This document shows, one piece after another, positions 1 to 10,874 of a stretch of 64,000 nt of DNA. Position 1 is the stretch's first letter; every line of letters begins with the position of its first letter. Position numbers and translations under genes: made by a program. The notes below the pieces were generated by a model. That model searched no databases, was not told the DNA's origin, and saw only the letters and a program-made list of their open reading frames with translations. The stretch spans positions 942,422 through 1,006,421 of the forward strand of contig JAGTXO010000012.1 in NCBI GenBank assembly GCA_019448385.1, in the 5' to 3' direction. This DNA comes from Diacronema lutheri (taxonomy: Eukaryota; Haptophyta; Pavlovophyceae; Pavlovales; Pavlovaceae).

Positions 1-276
1 TGGCAGCAGGCGGCGCTGCACGCCAGCCAGCAGCAGCACGCCGTGGCGGCCGCGGCCGCCGGCGGGCAGCCGTTCGCCTGGGCGCCGCCGCACGAGGCGC
101 GGCACGCCTTCGATTTTGAGACGCGCGGCCGGCCCGCGGGCGCGGCGCCCGGCGCGAGCCCCGGCGCCGGCGCGGCGGAGCATGGCGCGCGTTCGCCGCT
201 CGGCTGCGGGTCGGGCGCGGCTGCGTCCGGCGCGGCGGCGTCGCCCGCGGCGCAGCAGCACTTGCACGTCGAGTAA
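1..276 (+). CDS. 3' end of an unidentified protein (partial)
   Basis: The reading frame is open from the first base of the window and ends at TAA 274-276, so only the last 91 codons are visible. The peptide is rich in Ala, Gln and Gly, with a Gln/His stretch at the start and Ala/Gly runs at the end. No domain is recognisable; the composition is like the disordered tails of regulatory proteins, such as the HSF-family gene at 19636-24822, but this is only a resemblance. An alternative is that GT at 273 opens a 41-nt AT-rich intron (273-313), which would change the C-terminus. Confidence 0.45.
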   Translation, partial: WQQAALHASQQQHAVAAAAAGGQPFAWAPPHEARHAFDFETRGRPAGAAPGASPGAGAAEHGARSPLGCGSGAAASGAAASPAAQQHLHVE

Positions 277-313
277 AAATATTTTTATAAAAAATAAAAT
301 AATAATAATTTAG
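273..313 (+). other. Short AT-rich tract after the partial gene
   Basis: These 41 bases are almost entirely A and T in an otherwise extremely GC-rich region. The tract begins with the TAA stop of the preceding frame and ends in TTTAG. It may be a 3'UTR/polyadenylation region or a tiny AT-rich intron (GT...AG). The sequence alone does not decide between these. Confidence 0.4.
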
Positions 314-829
314 CTCGCAGTGGCCGATGCGGCCGATGCGCGTGTCGCCCGCTCGGCCCTGGCTGCATTGGCTGCCGATGAACCCGCAGCCGAGTGGGCG
401 ACACGCGCTTCGGCCGACTCGTTGAGTTCCGCGTTGGAGGGCGCGCCGACGGGCCCGCCGGCGGCCGCGCCACGCAACAAGGTGGACGCCGACAAGGCGA
501 GCCGCGCCGCTCGCCGCGCTCGGGAGGCGAAGGGCGCGCGCCCCTCTGAACGTTGCGCGCCGTTGAACGGCTGCGTTACTTAGTATCATGAACGAGCGCC
601 CCACCAACTACCGGAAGCGGGCGCGCGTGCGGGGGGACCGGGGGAGGCATTTCAGTCGGTCGACGAGCTCGCGCAGGCGCTTCGGGAGGAATACATTGAC
701 CCTCTCGACACGCCGCTCTACAACATGGCGGTGCGTCGCTTTGAGGTCGACATCCGCCGGCACAACGTGACGCAAAGCGCGTGCGCGCAGCTTCGATGCG
801 CGACCGCCGCAACCGCGCGCTTCTTTTGA
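314..829 (+). pseudogene. Decayed or interrupted ORF of unknown family
   Basis: One frame stays open over this stretch except for a single in-frame TAG at 581-583, and it ends at TGA 827-829. The second half reads like real protein (VDELAQALREEY, then PLYNMAVRRFEVDIRRHN), with a charged amphipathic composition unlike the Ala/Arg-rich shadow frames around it. No ATG is well placed at the front. The dispersed TACTAAC repeat starts about 20 bp downstream and a TIR element about 190 bp downstream, so this is probably a remnant of a mobile element. Function is not recognised. Confidence 0.35.
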
Positions 830-850
830 CTCCCGTCAGCGTGTGTTGTT

Positions 851-968
851 ACATATACTAACGACGCTTACAGGCGGGTCAGCAGGAGGGGCGCGCACGG
901 GGCCGAGGCTGGACAAACGGAGCGAGCGAAAGGGCGCACGCAACATCAGGCCACAGGAAGACCCTGTG
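851..968 (+). repeat. Dispersed TACTAAC repeat, copy A
   Basis: Copy A of a repeat family also found at 18624, 18812, 19002 and, diverged, near 43306. The head is TACTAACGACGCTTACAG followed by GCGGGTCAGCAG. It then matches copy D for about 90 bp, through GGGCGCACGCAACATCAGG, before diverging. TACTAAC is the classic branch-point sequence, and the CAG that follows looks like a 3' splice site, so the head resembles the end of an intron. Confidence 0.7.
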
Positions 969-1071
969 CTACTAGGAAGCGCCGGTTGATAAAGGTGACT
1001 TCAACTTCCCATCTTGGGAGTTCCGTACTTGTCGACGTTTCAAACTTTGCCTCCGTACTTTTAGACAAATC

Positions 1072-1134
1072 GTCGAAAAGTACGGAGGCGCCGTCGAAAA
1101 GTACGGAGGCGCCGTCGAAAAGTACGGAGGCGCC
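1072..1134 (+). repeat. Three 21-bp tandem repeats inside the TIR element
   Basis: Three exact head-to-tail copies of a 21-bp unit starting GTCGAAAAGTACGGAGGC. The first 15 bases are the motif that also appears inverted just downstream and within the element's terminal arms, so these may be transposase-binding repeats. Confidence 0.75.
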
Positions 1135-1180
1135 GTACTTTTCGACGTGTTATTCCGTACTTTTCGACGCGCAGCTGAAC

Positions 1181-1506
1181 TCACTTAGCTCTCTGCTGCT
1201 CGAGCTCCGGGCAGCTCCTCTTGTTGTGCCCGGGCCTCCCGCACTGCTTGCAGCAGTTCTGCTTCCGCTGGTTCACTTCGCCATGCGGCTGCTGCTGCGC
1301 GCCCATGCTTGTCTTGCGGCGCTTTTTGGGAACGTCTTCAGACGAATCATCGTAGTCCTCCCAGTCCTCCTCGCCGCCGGCCGGAGGGGGCGCCGGCGCC
1401 GGCGAGCCGGCCACAGCAAAGCAGTGGCCGCATAGGTAGTCGCCGTCGCCCTCGCCGTTGCAGACCTTATCGCAGAAGATGGCCGCGTGGATAGTTTTGG
1501 GTCCAG
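1181..1506 (-). pseudogene. C-terminal remnant of a zinc-knuckle transposase-like protein
   Basis: Reading the minus strand, a coherent peptide of about 107 residues ends at TGA (1181-1183). It has a Cys-rich segment (CDKVC...YLCGHC), an acidic stretch (EEDWEDYDDSSEDV), a basic KKRRK nuclear-signal-like run and a CCHC knuckle CKQCGRPGHNKRSC matching CX2CX4HX4C. Knuckles of this type occur near the ends of plant and algal Mutator-like transposases and of gag proteins. The frame stays open upstream but runs into the element's repeat sequence, so the catalytic part is missing. Presumed inactive. Confidence 0.55.
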
Positions 1507-1571
1507 CGTCGAAAAGTACGGAGTCCGGGCGGAGTCCGGGCGAAAGTTTGCAAACATTTTGGAAGTGTCTA

Positions 1572-1899
1572 AGGCCCGTTCCCTGTAAACTTTTTGGCGT
1601 CAAGTTTACGAAATTTGGGGTTTCGGCATATGTGACGATACCGAAAATCCATGGCGGCGCAAAATCGAACAGGGGCCCGAAGAGCGTCACGATTTTTGTC
1701 TGCAGAAATTTTTGTCTCCAGGGAACGCCCCCCCCCCCCCCCCCGTTCCCTGGAGACAAAAATTTCTGCAGACAAAAATCGTGACGCTCTTCGGGCCCCT
1801 GTTCGATTTTGCGCCGCCATGGATTTTCGGTATCGTCACATATGCCGAAACCCCAAATTTCGTAAACTTGACGCCAAAAAGTTTACAGGGAACGGGCCT
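1572..1899. repeat. Perfect 156-bp inverted repeat with poly-C spacer
   Basis: Arms 1572-1727 and 1744-1899 are exact reverse complements, separated only by a run of C (1728-1743). Each arm starts AGGCCCGTTCCCTG from the outside and ends with the same GTTCCCTGGAGAC-type sequence at the centre. A transcript would fold into a 156-bp perfect hairpin. The arms are notably AT-richer than the surrounding DNA. The homopolymer at the centre may be mis-sized or an assembly artefact of a palindrome. Confidence 0.85.
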
Positions 1900-2049
1900 A
1901 AAAGTACGGAGGCAAAGTTTGAAACGTCGAAAAGTACGGAACTCCCTTCAATCTTTGTCCAGCGAAATAACGGCCGCGGCTGCCCGCTCTGGTCGCAGGC
2001 GGCTCGCGCGCGCGGACGAGGAAGGGGCGCGGGTCGGCCCGCGCGCGCC

Positions 2050-2854
2050 ATGAGCACGAGTGCCTCGCAGACCGACCTGCACCACAAGGTACGCGCCGAA
2101 GGCCCGCGCCGTCGAGCTGCGGCGCGCGCGCGCGCTGCGCACCTCACGCGCGGTCGCGCGCCACGGCGCGCGCGCGCGCGCGGTCGCGCGCGCGGCGCAG
2201 ATGAGTAAGAAGATTGCGCAGCTGACCAAGGTGATCTACCATCTCAACTCCAAGGGCGAGGACCACGACGCGCAGCTCGCGCAGCTCGCGGCCGCGTACG
2301 AGGGCGAGATTGATGACATCATCCGCGACGCGGCGCAGCGCATCGAAAACCACCGCGCCGCCGCCGCGCGCGCGGCGGCGCGCGAGGCGGACCGCACGGC
2401 GCTGCTTGACGCGAAGAAGGCGTACGAGCGCGAGACGTCGGCCGCGCGCGCGCAGCTCGCGCAGGCGCGAGCGGACGCCGCGGCGGCGGTCGCGGACGCG
2501 CGGCGTGCAGCCGAGTGCAAGGCGACAGAGCTCGCGGCCGACGTCGCGGCGGCCAAGGACGAGCTCGCGGCGGCGATGCGCGCGTTCGCAGCAACGGCCG
2601 CGGCGCTCGAGGACAAGGCCGCCGCCGCCGCGCGCGATGCGGACGGCGCGCGCGTCGCCGAGGTTGAGACGACGGTGCGCGAGCACAACGCCAAGTACGC
2701 GCAGATGCTGCGCGAGAGGCTCAATGCCGAGGAGGAGCAGAGGGCGCGCGCGGACGAGGCGGAGCGAGGCGCGGAGCAGGCGCGCGCGCAGGCGGACGCG
2801 GCGCAGCGCGATGCGGCCGCCGCTCGGCGCGCCGCCGAGGTTGCCGACGCGCGC

Positions 2855-2888
<34 letters not shown>

Positions 2889-5844
2889 GCGGCGACGCGG
2901 CGGGCGCGCGCGACGCGGTGCGCGCCGCCGCGGCGGACGCGGACACGGCGCGCGCCGACGCGGCACGCGCGCGCGACGAGGCGGGCGCGGCGCGCGCCGA
3001 CGCGGCCGCCGCGCGCCGCGAGCTCGCCGCCGAGCGCGCGGGCCGCGCGGCCGACGCGGACGCCGCCGCGCGCGCGGCGGACGGTGCGACGCTCAAGGCG
3101 TCGGCGGCGGACGGCGCGGCGAGGCGCGCGCTCTCCGAGTACGCGGCGCAGCTCGCGGCGGCAGAGGAGCGCGCGGTGGCGCTCGAGCGCGAGCGCGACG
3201 CCGCGCGCGCCGACGCCGCCGCGCAGCGTGACGCCGCGTCCTCGTCGCTCGAGCGCGTGTCCGACACGGCCGCGTCTGCCGACAAGCTGCGAGCTGCCCT
3301 TGCCGAGCGCGAGGCGCAGCTCGCGCGCCGGCGGGAGGAGCTCGTGGCGGCGAGCACGCGCGCGGACGCAGCGACCGCGCGCGCCGACGCCGCCGACGCC
3401 GCCGCCGCCGCCGATGGGGCGCGCGCCGCCGCCGCAGAGGCGGACGTGGCTGCCGAGCGTGCGGCGAGTCGCGCGCGCCTCATCGAGGCGCACGCCGACC
3501 ACGAGCGTAGGCGGCGCGCGGACGACGAGGCGCACGCCGCGGCGCTCGGCGCGCTGCAGGCGAAGCTGAACGCCGCGCTCGCCGATGCAACCGCCGCCGC
3601 GGCCGACGAGGCGGCGGCGTCCGAGCGCGCGGCGCGCGACCGGCTCGCAGCGGCGGGCGCGGCGGCGGCGGCCGATGCGGCGGCGGCGTCCGAGCGGCAC
3701 GCCGCGGCGATGGCCGCGCTCGTCGAGCGCTCGGAGGAGCAGCGCCTCGCGCTCGAGGCGGCGGCGGCCGACGCCGCCACCGCCGCGCGCGCCGAGCTCG
3801 GCGCTGCGCGCGCCGAGCTCGACGCGCTGCGCGCGCTCTCCGCGGGCGAGGCCGAGTCGGCGGCCGCGCGGCTCGCGCGCGAGGCGGCCGCGGCCGAGGC
3901 CGCGGCGAGCGCGCTCGCCGACGAGCGCGCGCGGCGCGAGGCGTCCGAGGCGCGCGAGGCCGCGGCGAGCGCGCGCGCCGACGAGGCGCTCGCCGCCGCC
4001 GCCGCCGCCGCGCAGGCCGCCGCCGACGCGACGGTGGTGCGCGAGGCGGCGGAGCTCGGCGGCGCGGCGGCGGCGGAGGAGCGGTCGGCGGCGCTCGACG
4101 CGGCGGCGCGCGCGGGCGCGCAGGCGGCGGCGGCGGCGCAGCGCGCGGACGCCGCCGACCGCGACGCGCGCGCCGCCGCCGCTCGTGCCGACGCCGCGGA
4201 GCGCGCCCTCGCCGACGCGCGCGCCGAGCTCGGCGCGCGCGCGCGGCTCTCGGACAGCGAGGTGGCGGCGCTCCGGCAGCAGCTCGCCGATGCGCGGCGC
4301 GGCGCGGCCGCGGCGGCCGCGCAGCTCGACGGCGCGCTCGCCGACGCGGCGCGCGCGCGCGAGGCCGCCGCCGCCGAGGTCGCCGCGCTGCGCGCCGACA
4401 CAGACGCGCGCGCGGCGGAGGCGGCGGCGGCGCACGACGCGGCGCTCGCCGACGCGCGCGCGGCCGCCGCGGCGGAGGGGCGGCAGCGCGCGGGCGCGCA
4501 CGCAGCGCTCGAGGCCGCGCGCGCTGAGGCCGCCGCCGCCGCCGACGCGCAGGCCGCCGCGCACGCGGCCTCGCTCGCCGACGCGCGCGCGGACGCGGAC
4601 GCGGCCGAGGCGCGCGCGCGCATCGGCGGCGCCGACGGCGCGCGCGCCGACGCGGCGGCAGCGGCGGCGCGCGCGGCGGCGCAGTTCGACGAGGCGCTGC
4701 GCGCGCAGCGCGAGGCCGCGCAGCGAGCCGCCGACGCGTCCGCGCGCGACGCGTCGCGCGCCGCGTCGCGCGCCGCCGACGAGCTCGCGGCCGCGCGCGC
4801 GAGCGCCGACGCCGCCGCCGCCGCGCGCGACGCGGCGCTCGCCGCGCGCGGCGCCGAGGCGGCGCGCGCGGACGCGGCGGAGCGCCGCGCGGCGGAGTCG
4901 GAGCTCGCGCGCGAGCGCGCCGCCGAGGCCGCGCGCCGCGCCGCCGTCGACGCGGCCGCCGACGCGGAGCGGCGGCGCGCGGACGCGCTTGCGCACGCCG
5001 ACGCGATCGCCGCCGATGCGCTCGCCGCGCTGCGCGCCGACGCGCTCGACGCGGCGGCGGTCGCGGCGGAGCGGCTGTCCGAGCTTGAGGCGGAGCGTGA
5101 CGGCCTCGCCGCGCAGGTCGCGCTGCGCGAGTCGCGCGCCGAGGACGTGGCGGAGATCGGCCGGCTGCGCGAGGCGCTGCTCGACGCGCAGGCCGGGCTG
5201 AAGCGCGCACACGAGGAGCTGCGCTATTTTAAGCTCGAGCTCATCGTACGCGCGCGCGCGCGTGCGCACACGCGCGACCGAAGCGCTGCCGCGCCTGCCG
5301 CGCGCCGAGCCCCAAGCGCGCGTGACTCCGCGCCAATCTGCGCCTGCGCCCCGCCCCGCCCCGTCCTGGCCCGTCCTGTTTCCCCTCTGTTGGGGCCGTT
5401 GGCACTTTGGGCAGAACCGAGAGACCAACTTCAACAAGGTCTTCAACGCAAACCCGAGGGTGGGCGTGCTCTCGCCCTTCGCAGCAGCGGCGGGCGGCGG
5501 GCCGCCGCAGCTCGCAACGGGCGGCAAGCCGTTCTCGACGACGGGCGCCGTCGACGGCGCGCCGGCCCTGCACGTGAGCGCCACGGCCGCTCGCGCGCCC
5601 GTCCGCGCCGACCGTCGGGCGGGCGCAGCTTCCCCTCACGGCCGCCTCGCTGCCCCCCTCCCCCTCCCTCTGGCTGCGCGTCCTCGCGCTCGCGCCGCCG
5701 CAGGCCGCACCGCGACGGCTGTCCGGCCCCCCGCCAACCGGTCGAGTGCAGCGCGCCAACTCGATCAGCGCGGCGGCAGCTGCGAGCGGCGGCCACAGCA
5801 GCGCGCGCACGGCCTCGAGGCCCGGCTCTGCCGGCAATAGATAG
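2050..5844 (+). CDS. FAM184-family long coiled-coil protein
   Basis: Proposed exons 2050-2088, 2201-5245, 5415-5573 and 5704-5844, all phase 0, give 1127 aa, close to vertebrate FAM184A. The N-terminal block KMSKKIAQLTKVIYHLN and, after a roughly 1000-residue Ala/Arg/Glu coiled coil, the C-terminal block FKLELI-NRETNFNKVF...VGVLSP are the family's signature ends, and they join exactly across introns 1 and 2. Intron donors are GTACGC/GTGAGC and acceptors end in GCAG. The last exon, Ser/Ala-rich and ending AGN-R, is chosen over read-through because it restores ordinary composition. FAM184 proteins are poorly characterised; a cytoskeletal or ciliary scaffold role is inference. The stop lies 25 bp from the convergent gene's stop. 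Confidence 0.85.
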
Positions 5845-5869
5845 AGTCGGCGCGCTGTCAGCAGCCCAC

Positions 5870-8800
5870 TCAGATGGCAAGCAAATTGGCCACGGGCTCC
5901 AAGAGCACCTCGGTCAGCATGTGGCGCGCGCCGAGCGGCAGCCGGCGCGCGAGCATCGAGAAGAGCGGCGCGCCGACCGCGAGCGCGGGGTCGCCGACCA
6001 GCACCTTGCCCGCGTAGATCTCGGCGAGCGCGAGCAGCACGCCCGCCCTCCACGCGCCCTCGTCCGCGAGGGCCGCGTTCGAGAGGGAGGAGAGGGCGAT
6101 AGTGGCGCAGAGCGCGGCGGCGATCGCGAGCTGCAACAACCAGACGAGCACCTCGCGCCATGGCCTCGGCTCGGACGCCCACAGCTGCGCGTCTGCCGCC
6201 TCCCACTCGGCGATCCGAGCGTACGCCTCGAGCAGCGCGGCCGGCGCCGCGGCCGCGTCCGTGCGCGCGCGCGCGCGCCGCAGCGCGAGGAGCAGCTCGT
6301 GGTTGGCGACGGCGACGTCGAGGCGCACGTCGGCGAGCTGCACCGGCCGGCCGCTCTCAAACGGGCTGCGCGCGTACGCCGCGCGCACAATGTCGACCGG
6401 GCCCGAGCCGGGCGCGGCGCGCGCGTCGGCGGCGCGGGCGCGTTGCGCGGCGCCGTCGGCAGCATCGCGCGCGAGATTGGCGTAGAGCGCGGCCTTGGCG
6501 CCCGACCACAGGCGCGTGGTGAAGAAGGCCTTTGCGCGCGCGCCGCCGCCGAGCTGACGCCAAAACGCCGCGGCGGACACATCGGGGACGTCGGTCACAA
6601 GCGCGACGGGCACGAAGCGGAGGGGTGGGCAGCCGGCGGGCGGCGCGTCCGCGGCGGGCAGCTCGCACATGCGGCCGCTCACCCAGACAGTGAGCGGCCG
6701 CGCCACTGCCGCCACCGCCGCCGCGCCGAGCTCAAAGGGCAGCGACCGGCGCGCACCCTCGCCGCCGCCGTCGCCAATGTCGGACCGCCGCGGCGCGCGC
6801 GCGGCCTGCCGCGCACCGCGCCGCGGGCTCGGCGACGAGCTCGGCGGCGGCCCGGACGCGACGGAGTTGGACGCGGCGGGCTCGGACGCGGTGGGCCCAA
6901 GCGCACGCGCCGGCGGTGCGCGGGCAACGGCCGGCTCGCCCGCCGCGTGCGCGCCGTCAGCAGCCGCGCCCGTCCGCGCGGCCGCGAGCGGGTCGAGCGC
7001 GAGCGATGCGCGCGTCGACTCGCCGGCAGGCAGATCGTCGACCGGCGCCGTCGGCCGCGCCACGCCGTCCTCGCCGCTGCCGCCGCCGCCGCCCTCTCGC
7101 GCGCCGGCCGCATGGTCGCACGCGCTTACATAAAAGCCGACGAGCTCGCCGCGGCGCGTGCGCACGGCGAGAAGGCCGTCGATGGGGAGGAGCAAGGACA
7201 GCAGCGGGCGCTGCTCGGCGGCAGCTGCGCGCGCGCTCTCGATCGGCGCGCGCTGCTGCCGGTCGGACGGCTGCGGCGGCTGGCGAGCGCTCTCGGCGGG
7301 CGCGTCCTGCGTCGAGCCGTGCTCCATCCACTCCCCCTCCGCGTGGCCGCGCACGTAGGCGCGCGCGTGCCCGCTCAGCGCGCTACGCGGCCGCACGTAC
7401 AGCAGGCGGTGCTCGCTCGGCTGCGGCGATGCGCGCACATCGGCGTCGCTCACTGGCGCGAGCTTGGGGAGCGCGCGCGCCGCGCCCGCCACACCCGCGT
7501 CGCCCACCGCCGCGTCGCCCGCCTCCGCATCGCCCGCCGTGGTCGACGCGTGCGGCGCGGGCCGTGGATGCATCGCGCGCGCGCCCGCAGCCGCGCGCGC
7601 CCGGGCGTGCAGGCTCTCGAGCTGCGCCCGACGGTTCGCAAAGCGAAAGAGGCGCGCGAGCAGCCACTCGGCCGGGTAGCCGGCGACGATGGCGAGCGCG
7701 GCCGCGGTGAGGAGCTGCGCGGGGGAGGGGTTGGCGTCAACAGTGCCGAGGAGCAGCAGCACGATTGCCGTCTCGAGGAGAAGCACGTTCACGAGCCGCA
7801 TCACGCGCTGCTTGCACGTCTCGAGCTCGCCGGGCGCGCGCATGAGCCACGCGACGAGCGTCGAGTGGCGAAGCAGCGCCGCGCCCACCTGCTGCCAGAA
7901 GGAGCCGCGCTCCCACTCCGCCCAACGCGGCAAGTTCGGCTCGCGCTCGACCTGCGCGTCCTTGGCGAACGCCACGAGCATGAGCAGCACGCCGCACCCT
8001 ACCAGCACGGCGACCGCAACGCCGCCGAGTGCGCGCAGCTGCAGCGGGGCGTCCGCCGTCACGTCGGCGCGCAGGCTGATGTCATTCAGCTCGACCGTGC
8101 CCAGCCCCGTCCCCGGTTCGGCGCTCGCCGCCGCGTCGAAGGCGCGGATCACCGCGACAAAGTCTGCGCAGCGCGCACGCGCGCACGGCGCGCGGCGCAC
8201 GGCGCGCGGCGCATGCGGCGCGGTCGGCATCGGCTTGCGGGTGCGGTGGGGTAGCGATGCGTCGGCCGCGCAGGCGGGGCACGCGGTCGCGCGCGGGCGC
8301 GCGCACCGGTGAGGTGTTCGCAGCCGCAGCACAGCACGCCTCCGCTCACGCCGAGCGCCGTGCAGCCCGCGCCGTCCCAGCTGTCCCGCCGCTCGTCCCA
8401 AAACGCACACTTTGGCGTGCCCACGTAGCTCGTGGGCAGTGGGATGGAGATGTTGAAGACGCCGGACGAGCTTCCTGTGCCGTTGACCGGCAGCTCCGCT
8501 GTGCCATTGAGCAGCGTGACGCCGACGATGGTCGTTCCGAGCGTCGCGCCCTCGCCTGCCGGCGTGGACGCGCGGAAGTTTGGCAGCGAGACGAGGAGTA
8601 CGCTCAGCTGCACGGGGGAGGAGGCGCGCGAGAGCACGTCGGCGAGGAGCGCGGTCGAGACCGAGAGCGCCGCGCCCGTCGATCCGAAGCCCTCCTTGTC
8701 CGAGTCGGAGAGCGCGAGCACCTCCTCCCCGCTGCTCCCGTTGAGCGCGCCAGGGCGCAGCCGCGCGAGCGCGACGCGCAGCGCGCCAAACTCGCCGAGC

Positions 8801-10785
8801 GGGATGACCACGTTGGCGGTAGCGCCCTCGACAAGCGTGCTTGCAAGCCCGCCCGCAAAGCCGCTCACGGCGCGGCTGACGACGGCCACGCGCTCGGCTG
8901 CGCCCGCGCCACTGAGCGCCGTGCCGCCGACCAGCTCGCCCAGCTCTGCGCTGAGCTCATCGCGCACGGCCTCCTCCTCCGCGCTCAAAGGGGGCGGTGA
9001 CGGCGGCGGAAAAGCGGGCAGCGGCGGCGGGCTGGGCGGCGGATGGGGCAGCGGCGGCGGGCTTGGTGGCGGGCTCGGCGGCGGCTGCTTGGGCGGCGCG
9101 CTCGGAGGCGGGCTCGGCGGTGTGCTGGGCGGCGGACTGGGCGGCGGTGGGCTTGGCGGTGGGCTGAGCGGCGAGCTCGGCGGCGGCGGCTTGGGCGGCA
9201 CGCTCTGGGACAAACTCCCTGGCGGCGGCTTGGGTGGCACGCTCGGCGACAAGCTCCCTGGAGGCGGCTTGGGCGGCACGCTCGGCGACAAGCTCCCTGG
9301 CGGCGGCTTGGGCGGCACGCTCGGCGACAAACTCCCTGGCGGCGGCTTGGGCGGCACGCTCGGCGACAAACTCCCTGGCGGCGGCTTGGGCGGCACGCTC
9401 GGCGACAAACTCCCTGGCGGCGGTGAATTGGGTGGCACTGAATTGGGCGGGGCGCTCGGCGGCGGCGGGGACGAAGGCGTCGAGGGTGGCGGACGCGGCG
9501 GCGAACGCAGCGGCGGACGCGGCGGCGGAAGCTGCGGTGCCGGGCTGGGCGGCGGGCTTGGCGGCGGGCTTGGCGGTGGGCTGGGTAGTAGGCTGGGCGG
9601 TGAATTGGGCGGTGGGCTGGGCGGTGGGCCGGGCGGCGGGCTGGGCGGCGGGCTCGGCGGAGGTGGGCTCGGCGGTGGGCTCGGCGATGGGCTGGGCGGT
9701 GGGTTCGGCGGTGGGATGGGCGGCGGACTGGGCGGCGGGCTAGGCGGTGGGCTGGGCGGCGGCGGGCTGGGCGGCGGACTGGGCGGCGGGCTGGGCGGAG
9801 GGCTGGGCGGCGGACTGGGCGGCGGCGGGCTGGGCGGCGGGCTAGGCGGCGGGCTGGGCGGCGGGCTGGGCGGAGGTGGGCTCGGCGGTGGGCTCGGCGG
9901 TGGGCTGGGCGGTGGGCTCGGCGGTGGGCTCGGCGGTGGGCTGGGCGGTGGGCTTGGCGGCGGGCTCGGCGGTGGGCTGGGCGGCGGACTGGGCGGCGGC
10001 GGGCTGGGCGGCGGGCTAGGCGGTGGGCTGGGCGGCGGCGGGCTGGGTGGCGGACTGGGCGGCGGGCTGGGCGGCGGCGGGCTGGGCGGTGGGCTCGGCG
10101 GCGGGCTCGGCGGCGGCGGCGAGGGAGGTGGGGACGGCGGCGGCGGGCTCGGTGGCGGGTTCGGTGGCGGGCTCGGCGGCGGCGGGCTTGGCGGCGGGCG
10201 TGGCGGCGGGCTAGGTGGCGGAATGCTTGGCGGTGGGCTTGGCGGTGGGCTTGGCGGTGGGCTGGGCGGTGGGCTGGGCGGCGGGCTGGGCGGCGGGCTT
10301 GGCGGCGGGTTTGGCGGTGGGTTTGGTGGCAAGCTCGGCGGCGGCGGGCTGGGCGGCGGACTGGGCGGCGGGCTGGGCATAGGTGGGACCGGCGGTGGGC
10401 TCGGCGGTGGGCTCGGCGGCGGGCTCGGCGGCGGCGGCGAGGGAGGTGGGGACGGCGGCGAGCTTGGCGGCGGGTTCGGTGGCGGGCTCGGCGGTGGCGA
10501 GCTTGGCGGTGCGCTTGGCGGCGGGCTAAGCGGCGGGTTGCGCGGCGGGCTCGGCGGTGGGTTTGGTGGCGAGCTCGGCGGCGGCGGGCTGGGCGGCGGG
10601 CTGGGCGGCGGGCTGGGCGGAGGGCCGGTCGGCGGGCGTGGTGGTGGGCTTGGTGGTGAGCGTGGTGGCGGGCTTGGCGGCGGGCTTGGCGGCGGGCTGG
10701 GCGGGAGGCTCAGCGCGAATGCCCGGCTCACCGCTGTCGCCGGCAGCAGCGCGAGCGCAAGCGAGGCCAAAGCACGCGAGACCAT
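5870..10785 (-). CDS. GPS/GAIN-domain membrane protein with an SPPP-rich stalk
   Basis: Exons 10785-8307 and 8163-5870 (phase-1 intron 8164-8306) give about 1590 aa. Order: signal peptide (MVSRALASLALALLPATAVS); about 580 residues of SPPP/SPPPP hydroxyproline-glycoprotein-type repeat, with a 13-residue repeat (SPSVPPKPPPGSL) six times; a GAIN-like region; then a GPS motif CAFWDERRDSW..GC..CGCEHLT-D with the cleavage tripeptide HLT. The intron splits the codon right after HLT. After GPS come a transmembrane helix, a soluble segment, two helices, a long low-complexity loop and one or two C-terminal helices. This is the layout of polycystin/adhesion-type receptors; a wall-anchored mechanosensor or receptor is inferred. 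No ion-pore motif was recognised. The start is chosen for the signal peptide. Confidence 0.8.
9198..9424 (-). repeat. Six 39-bp tandem repeats coding part of the Pro-rich stalk
   Basis: Units of 39 bp (13 codons) encode SPSVPPKPPPGSL with single-residue variation, for example SQSVPP in the unit at the C-terminal side (lower coordinates). The period is a multiple of three, so copy-number change keeps the frame. The surrounding roughly 1.7 kb is itself a degenerate 12-15 bp SPPP-coding repeat. Confidence 0.8.
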
Positions 10786-10874
10786 TCCTCGAAAGTTCCG
10801 GCATTCCCCTAAACAAATTTCACCGTTCCTCGTGTCAGTGGGGACTGGGGACCGCCACCGCGGCGGACGCTCAC

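Larger units (their letters stand above)
1016..1946. mobile_element. Non-autonomous DNA transposon with 49-bp terminal inverted repeats
   Basis: The outer arms 1016-1064 and 1898-1946 are reverse complements over 49 bp with one mismatch, beginning GGGAGTTCCGTACTT. They enclose three 21-bp direct repeats (1072-1134), a zinc-knuckle coding remnant on the minus strand (1181-1506) and a perfect 156-bp palindrome (1572-1899). The motif GTCGAAAAGTACGGA recurs in both orientations. No convincing target-site duplication is seen in the flanks. The structure suggests a deletion derivative of a cut-and-paste element, possibly Mutator-like given its CCHC knuckle. Confidence 0.65.

Noticed and set aside
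3480-5210. 576-codon Arg/Ala/Pro frame and similar long ORFs opposite or beside Ala-rich genes
   Set aside because: Extreme GC removes stop codons from all frames; these have no domains, no signal peptides and an Arg/Pro composition typical of shadow frames.
2060-8254. A 2064-codon plus-strand frame running through the FAM184 gene and into the antisense of the GPS gene
   Set aside because: It follows FAM184 exon 2 but reads through introns 2 and 3 and continues antisense to another gene. The family's conserved C-terminal block lies in a different frame after the splice.
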